From the NCBI GenBank assembly GCA_038501625.1, contig JAZAYU010000168.1, forward strand, positions 1,148,669 through 1,212,668: DNA of 64,000 nucleotides, written 5' to 3'. Each line of letters opens with the position of its first letter. The stretch's first letter is position 1. The position numbers and the translations under genes are program-made. Source of the stretch: Corbicula japonica. Its lineage: Eukaryota > Mollusca > Bivalvia > Venerida > Cyrenidae. The notes beneath the pieces were generated by a model. It was not told the origin of the DNA and ran no database searches. It was given only the letters and a program-made list of their open reading frames with translations. Of the stretch, positions 58,935 through 64,000 are shown in pieces.

Positions 58935-59178
58935 ACAATATGTACTTATAATCAAAAAAGTGTTGAATTATTATATCAAGACGCAAACACTTCAACATTT
59001 TATTTACATGCAAATTATACACAAGGGTATTGAAGATCTGGCAGTCTGGCCCTGGGCAGTTTACTCAACCTTCCCCATGAATAACAGTCTGATATTTTAT
59101 TCCATTTTTATAGAAACATTAGAATTAAGACCAGGTTAAAATCAGCCTGTCTTGAAATAAATATAATTTGTAAATAAC

Positions 59179-59273
59179 CTTTTCAATGTTTTCCAAATCG
59201 TCAAATAGATCCTGGCTTGCATCGAACTCTGGTCCGTCTGGATCACTTGATGACATGCTCACATAGAATATCT
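59179..59273 (-). CDS. First coding exon of the coiled-coil gene
   Basis: The acceptor CAATTTCAG is followed by 17 nt of 5' UTR, then the ATG at 59256 and 26 codons (MSSSDPDGPEFDASQ...) to donor GTTATT. It is strongly acidic. The 59551 donor (GTAAGT) supplies a spliced 5' UTR. Confidence 0.5.
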
Positions 59274-59550
59274 CTGAAATTGACAAGACAGTAATAAATT
59301 TCGGGATGAATATTGGATTGTACACATTCCAACTCCAAGTCGAAAATCTGTGATGCGTGTGGTGGGGTAATTCAGTCAAATCACAAATGAACTGTAAAAC
59401 TTCCACAACAGTTTGTACAAACATATATACTAGGTATCTATGCAAAAGTTAATGAACTATTTACTGGACTATGAATTTACACATTGATCGCTCGTCTTCG
59501 AATTAAATGCAAAGTAAAATCTGCGAAAATGTGCAGACTTAGTGACTTAC

Positions 59551-59807
59551 CAACAGAATTTCTTCTAACACCGGAAATAACGCTTGTTCCCGCATCTACA
59601 GTATTGCGTCACGCCGAGAACGGGAACCAAGAACTACGACTGATAACTCGAATGTTGACTGGAGTTGCTTCCCTTGGCCATGTGCGGGAAAATAATTTTG
59701 AGGATCTCAGAGGGGTATTTTGGCTGTGTCCTGCTGCTAACTGCTATCATTTACATACAGAATCCCACGGGGATCCTCTTACGTAGTGTTTCCCGTAGCT
59801 ATTTATA
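59551..59807 (-). promoter_or_regulatory. TATA promoter and 5' UTR exon of the coiled-coil gene
   Basis: TATAAATAG on the minus strand at 59799-59807 predicts a start near 59770-59780. The presumed 5' UTR exon ends at 59551 before GTAAGTCAC, a strong donor whose acceptor is at 59274-59275. A 100-codon ORF on the opposite strand here looks like a shadow. Confidence 0.5.
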
Positions 59808-59809
59808 GC

Positions 59810-60380
59810 TGAACCAAGTTTCGTTTTCAAAACGTTTGCGTGTTTCATTGGGCCAAAAAATGCTTACTTTCAAAAGCATTTTTTTTTTGGTAAAATAAAT
59901 CAGAAAATATTGAATTAATTAAATAAATGGACAGAAACAGACATTATTAACAAAGTTACACCAAAAAAATGGTATTTATGCATGCTTAAAGTATTTTTTC
60001 GAGTTTTTGTTTACATGACCTATTTATGTACGCACATGTCAAAATGGCTCAAACGAGGACGCTGTCGGAGTAGAAGGCTATTTTTAAATACAATTATCTT
60101 TTACCTCGCCGACATTGATCTTGTTTTCAAGTACATAAATAGAAATAATAATCAATTCTTAAAGCAATGCATATGTTTTCAAACAAAAATAAAGGGGAAA
60201 TAGTGTTTTTTCAAAGGATTTATTAGGTAAGGTTTAACATGGTGGCAGATAGGCGAGTATTGTCTATACGATACGCTTTCATCGCTACCTATACATAAGA
60301 GTACATTACCACTACCACTCTTTCGTACCATTCCTTCTCCTAAAATAAACTGAAATTTGGTGTTCTGCGGAACTCGTGTA
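59810..60380. other. No recognised gene
   Basis: AT-rich sequence upstream of the gene; nothing supported. Confidence 0.4.
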
Positions 60381-60780
60381 TCGCCTAAAATTGCATTTGA
60401 AAGCGGCATATCTAAAAAAAATGAAACATTGGTTATCATTCTTATTTTCACCGATGGATTTGTTCACGCAGATAATATTCTGAATATAAAGTGTGTAGGA
60501 CATGTACTTTCGAAGTTATCGCCAACACGAAGTTTCGTGCTAAAGTTGCGTTTCAAGGGACATAACTCAAAAGCTAATGAAACAGGAGTTAAAATTATTG
60601 CTGTAACCGATGACATTGGAAGTCAAAGGCAACATTAAAAGGGACATAACTCAAGAAAATGAAACAGGAGTTATCATTCGTGATATCATCGATGGCGTTG
60701 TTCGAGCGGATGATATATCCCAAGTTTTAGATAAATAGGACAATTACTTTTAAAGTTAAAGGCAATATTATATTTCGTGA
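60381..60780. repeat. HINE-like units, family I
   Basis: Units with AAAGTTGCGTTTCAAGGGACATAACTC and GAAACAGGAGTTATCATTC. The unit reappears at about 61555-61780 on the far side of a satellite. Confidence 0.5.
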
Positions 60781-60959
60781 TAAAGTTTTTAATTAGGTTT
60801 CATTGTCTTTTTGAAATAACGGCTAACGTCGGTACGCGCTGTCATTGGTTCTAAGCGCAGACGTGTTAGGTAGGATTGGCTAAATTCGAATAAGCGACGG
60901 TTATTAATTACGATTCCATCAAAATATCGACTGGCGTCATTGCGTGCCGACTTTGATTA

Positions 60960-61390
60960 GTTTTATTCTATCGATACGGGGGATTGTTAAGGTTATTAAT
61001 TATGAATCGCTAACGGCTGGCGTCATTGCGTGCTGAATTTTCATTATACGGGGATTGTTTAGGCATTTAATTATTATAACGTCATTGCGTGCTGAGATTT
61101 CATGATACGGGGATTGTTTAGGTAATTCATTAGTATAACGTCATTGCGTGCTGAGGTTTTATTATGCGGGGATTGTTCATGTTATTCATTATTATAACGT
61201 CATTGTGTGCTGAGGTTTTATTATGCGGGGATTGTTCATGTTATTCATTATTATAACGTCATTGCGTGCTGAGTTTTCGTTATACGGTTATTGTTTAGGT
61301 TATTGATTTCATTTAAAGTCATCGCGTGCCGACTTTTCATTAGTTTTGTCGATACGGGGATTGTTTAGGTAATTCATTATTATAACATCA
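60960..61390. repeat. Satellite, unit about 59 bp
   Basis: Six to seven units with CGTCATTGCGTGCTGAG, TATACGGGGATTGTTTAGG and TTATTCATTATTATAA. Starts near 61020, 61079, 61139, 61198, 61257 and 61316. Two further diverged units lie at 61920-62030. Confidence 0.8.
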
Positions 61391-62465
61391 TACCGTACCG
61401 CGTTTTAGATGATGATGCGTGTAACACGGTGACAAATCTCAAGCGTATGATTGGCGAGTGTTGTAAGATAAAAAAGTTAAATAGTTTTGATGGAAGTAAC
61501 ATTAAAATGGTGAAGCTATATGGGTAAACCGAGCATTATGGGAACGTTGACCTCGTTTTATGCGAAATTAATTTTCGTGTTAAAGTTGCATTTAAAAGAA
61601 CTAAAATACTGAAACAGGAGTTATAATTCTTCTTATCGCCGATGGTTTATTTCATATATATTCCAAATGCGAATAGGGCGAGTATTTTTAAAGTTATAGG
61701 CAACATTAAGTTACGCGTTAAAGTTGCTTTTGAAAGGGGCATAAATCAGGAAACTGAAACAGGTTTTATCATTCTTGTTGTTTACCTTTACTATTTATAT
61801 TTGATTAGGAACTTCATTAATTCGTTCAATATGAGCTTTAAAATTCGCGCGCTGACCCGAGCGCGAAAATTAAGCTAAATAAAAAGATACCGCAGTAGGT
61901 TTATGGATCGATATCGGCCATACCGTGTCGCGTTTTCATTATATCGGGGATTGTTTAGGTTATTGATTTCATTTAAAGTCATCGCGTGCTGAGTTTTCAT
62001 TATATCAATGCCGGGATTGTTTAATTATGAATCAACAGTTTAGCGTCTGAACATAAAGTTAATTATTATTATTATTATTATTATTATGGTTTGGTGAATT
62101 CAAAGTAACCCGACAACATGAGCTATATCAGTCATATTTTTTATAACGACTATATCGACATTTGGTGTATTGGTCAGTCGCTCAGATAAACCCCCGAGGT
62201 CGTCAATACTATGAGATGCTATAATTAATTTTCCTATATCCGATTAATTAACTGACCTGACGGGGTCATTCTATTAATTATGAATGAAACGTTGACCTTA
62301 AGTATCGCTAAAGGGTCGAGATCGATTATCGGTTCGCTATATTTATGAAGGATTTATTGGGGCTAAAGTACCGTTAGGGGGTCTACAGATGCTGTAAAGT
62401 ACCGTAACGGTTTTAATTAACGATCGAACCCGGTGATGATGTGTCATACGAGTCATTCGATCCTG

Positions 62466-62587
62466 TGAGTCATTAGATCCGGTGAGTCATTAGATCCGGT
62501 GAGTCATTAGATCCGGTGAGTCATTAGATCCCGCGGCGATGAGTCATACGCCGATGAGTCAAACGCCGATGACGTCATGATGAGTCA
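62466..62587. promoter_or_regulatory. Array of AP-1 sites with one CRE
   Basis: Seven TGAGTCA motifs (62466, 62483, 62500, 62517, 62540, 62555, 62581) and one TGACGTCA (62570) fall in 122 bp. The first four lie in 17-bp tandem units (GTCATTAGATCCGGTGA). TGAGTCA is the consensus for AP-1 bZIP dimers. No promoter or gene is visible next to it. Confidence 0.55.
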
Positions 62588-62639
62588 CTCGCTCCATTGC
62601 TCCCTGCTCCGTCAATTCAATATATCTGAATGTTATATA

Positions 62640-63086
62640 CTACTACCAATTATGTTTTACAATTAAAAAAATTGGAATATATGCAGTGCAACAAAAGAAC
62701 AATCATTGAAAATTATCCAATTCAATAGTTGCTGGAAATGGAAATATTCAAACCACCCCAAATAAAACTGGTAAAAATTTAACACAAAATTAATTTTAGG
62801 AGAACTATTTAAATAAATGAAAAAAGGAATATTAAAAGCAATCGAACAGGACAAATACAAAAACATTACAGGCTAAGTTTGATTGAGCAATACCAGGATC
62901 AAAAAACATCACTGCCAAGAATGCCTAGCCCTGGGTTGAATGCATTTCAATATTTACACAAGTACCAATTTTGATTCATTCCAAACAATGGACTGTAGGT
63001 CATGTTGCTTAACAGTAGTTGAACTTGATGATGATAATTTTATATTCATGCTTTATAGCAAAACGACACAACTTAAAGCAATGTGA
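62640..63086. repeat. Dispersed repeat R1, copy 3
   Basis: Matches 44340-44790 closely and 9151-9560 more loosely. It stops abruptly at an R4 fragment (63085-63170). Confidence 0.7.
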
Positions 63087-63192
63087 CGATATGGCCAGGA
63101 GATTCTCCCCAGATGAATGAACAGAACAGCCCAGGACATGCAGACTTTACGGCCTGGAGTCAGAGGCGATAAAACCACTTTGTTTTCCAAAA

Positions 63193-63460
63193 AAAAGGTG
63201 AAATATGGGTATCAGGAATCGCCACATTGAGAAAAAAAACGGCCTCCCCACACAGTCAAGAAGAGAGAGGGAGAGAGCATGGTTAATAAAATGATAAGTT
63301 TCAAAAAAGACACCACTAACAATTAAGAAAAATGAGAATCCGAGGGTTACCGCCTTGGAACGGTCAGTGGCAAATCAAATTGCCACTGGGGGTATAAACC
63401 AGGTTCTAGGGTGAACCAACCTCACATTTGCCCCATTAGGTTCTCATATCACAAAACAAG
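63193..63460 (+). repeat. Dispersed repeat R2, copy 4
   Basis: Same block as 16991-17220, and it also retains the 3' extension seen at 24190-24240. Confidence 0.7.
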
Positions 63461-63485
63461 TACAAGTTGTCTTATCGGCTCAGTG

Positions 63486-64000
63486 TCTATCTTTACATCC
63501 TCACCAGAAAATGTAAACAATAATCAGATGTGTTTTATGCAGCTGGTTTTATACAAATCATTAAATGCAAAATATGCCAAACATTTTTAGTAAAGTCGAT
63601 TGCACATTTATGCATAAAATGACTGCACACTTGAAATGTTTGGGATACAGTTAATACAGTTTTAAAACCCTTACGTCCTGACCTTTCGGAAATTACACTG
63701 TAATAAATTTGTTGCCCATGTCTGTGTTTATTTGTAATCCTTTTGAGGATTTCACGTACTTGCTGCCATGTTAATTCCACCTCCGAAAAACTCCTTTTGC
63801 ATCATTTTCATGACTTAAAAAATTTAAATTCGCACAAAACATTAGCTATTTGTTCAAACGAAAGTGTTCAAAAATTAAGGGAAACACAATCAAGGGGAGA
63901 TCACTGGGGTTGTGTGTAGTTTGTGCAAAACCCCGTACGTGTTACGTAACAAGACCGTAACAATATTGACACACTGTGTACATTTAAAATAAAGCAAAAA
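63486..64000. repeat. Dispersed repeat R3, copy 2
   Basis: Collinear with 13115-13640. It runs off the window end. Confidence 0.7.

Larger units (their letters stand above)
52508..59273 (-). pseudogene. Spliced coiled-coil, hAT-like transposase gene with one in-frame stop
   Basis: Minus-strand model: 5' UTR exon (59551 to about 59775), exon with ATG (59179-59273, start at 59256), exon 57988-58107, exon from 56183, main exon ending 53019, last exon 52508-52618. Junctions 59179/58107, 57988/56183 and 53019/52618 are in phase with good donors and acceptors. The join between the 56183 exon and the main exon is unresolved; an acceptor TTTTAG near 55801 is possible. The protein starts acidic, continues as a long coiled coil, then a core of about 600 residues, a Lys/Arg/Glu-rich helix and a Trp/Tyr-rich end. 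A TAA at 55236-55238 cuts the coiled coil. Either the copy is dead, the stop is read through, or ORFs are translated separately. Confidence 0.6.

Noticed and set aside
59484..59786. 100-codon plus-strand ORF
   Set aside because: It lies opposite the TATA promoter and 5' UTR exon of the minus-strand gene and has no recognisable domain.

Overview
The window looks like nuclear DNA of an animal, most likely a bivalve or another mollusc. It is AT-rich, has GT-AG introns, AATAAA signals and TATA promoters, and shows no bacterial operon structure. Most of it is repeats. Many repeats have a core of about 160-180 bp tandem units closed by a short hairpin, which is the layout of bivalve pearl/HINE-type non-autonomous Helitron-like elements. 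The organism call is inference; no species marker gene is present.

Almost every recognisable gene derives from a transposable element. At 465-4453 lies an apparently complete pogo/Tigger-like DNA transposon with a TA target, inverted ends, six terminal copies of TTATCGACAG and an intact three-exon transposase (759 aa) ending in a PHD finger. At 4658-6735 is a second pogo-like transposase-PHD gene (593 aa). Its frame is intact but the first catalytic Asp is missing, so it may be domesticated. At 29235-35212 is a nearly intact I/Nimb-type LINE (gag-like ORF1; endonuclease, reverse transcriptase and RNase H in ORF2) flanked by a 15-bp target duplication, with one frameshift. A third, decayed pogo-like gene lies on the minus strand at 38805-40700. 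At 52508-59807 (minus) is a spliced gene for a long coiled-coil protein. I read its core as a divergent hAT-like transposase (Asp, Asp, CxxH, then Glu in an SExxF motif). It is interrupted by one in-frame TAA.

Smaller coding relics are: three phase-compatible exons on the minus strand (17480-18480); a degenerate retroelement gag-like region (18500-20556, minus) with a TA-flanked element inside it; a Myb/SANT-like pseudogene (23340-23805, minus); a LINE C-terminal relic (38138-38320, minus); a C2H2 finger fragment (41790-41989, minus); and a LINE endonuclease fragment (50757-51008).

Region by region: 1-7 kb pogo-like genes; 8-14 kb tandem and dispersed repeats and a large foldback; 15-16.4 kb a TTAA-flanked inverted-repeat element; 17-24 kb minus-strand gene relics and two inverted-repeat structures; 24-29 kb no supported gene; 29-35 kb the LINE; 35-41 kb a foldback, minisatellites and decayed transposases; 41-51.5 kb HINE-like repeats and long simple-sequence tracts; 52-60 kb the coiled-coil gene with three HINE-like elements in its introns; 60-64 kb satellites, an AP-1-site array and a mosaic of repeats also found at 9-17 kb. 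I found no rRNA, complete tRNA or CRISPR array.
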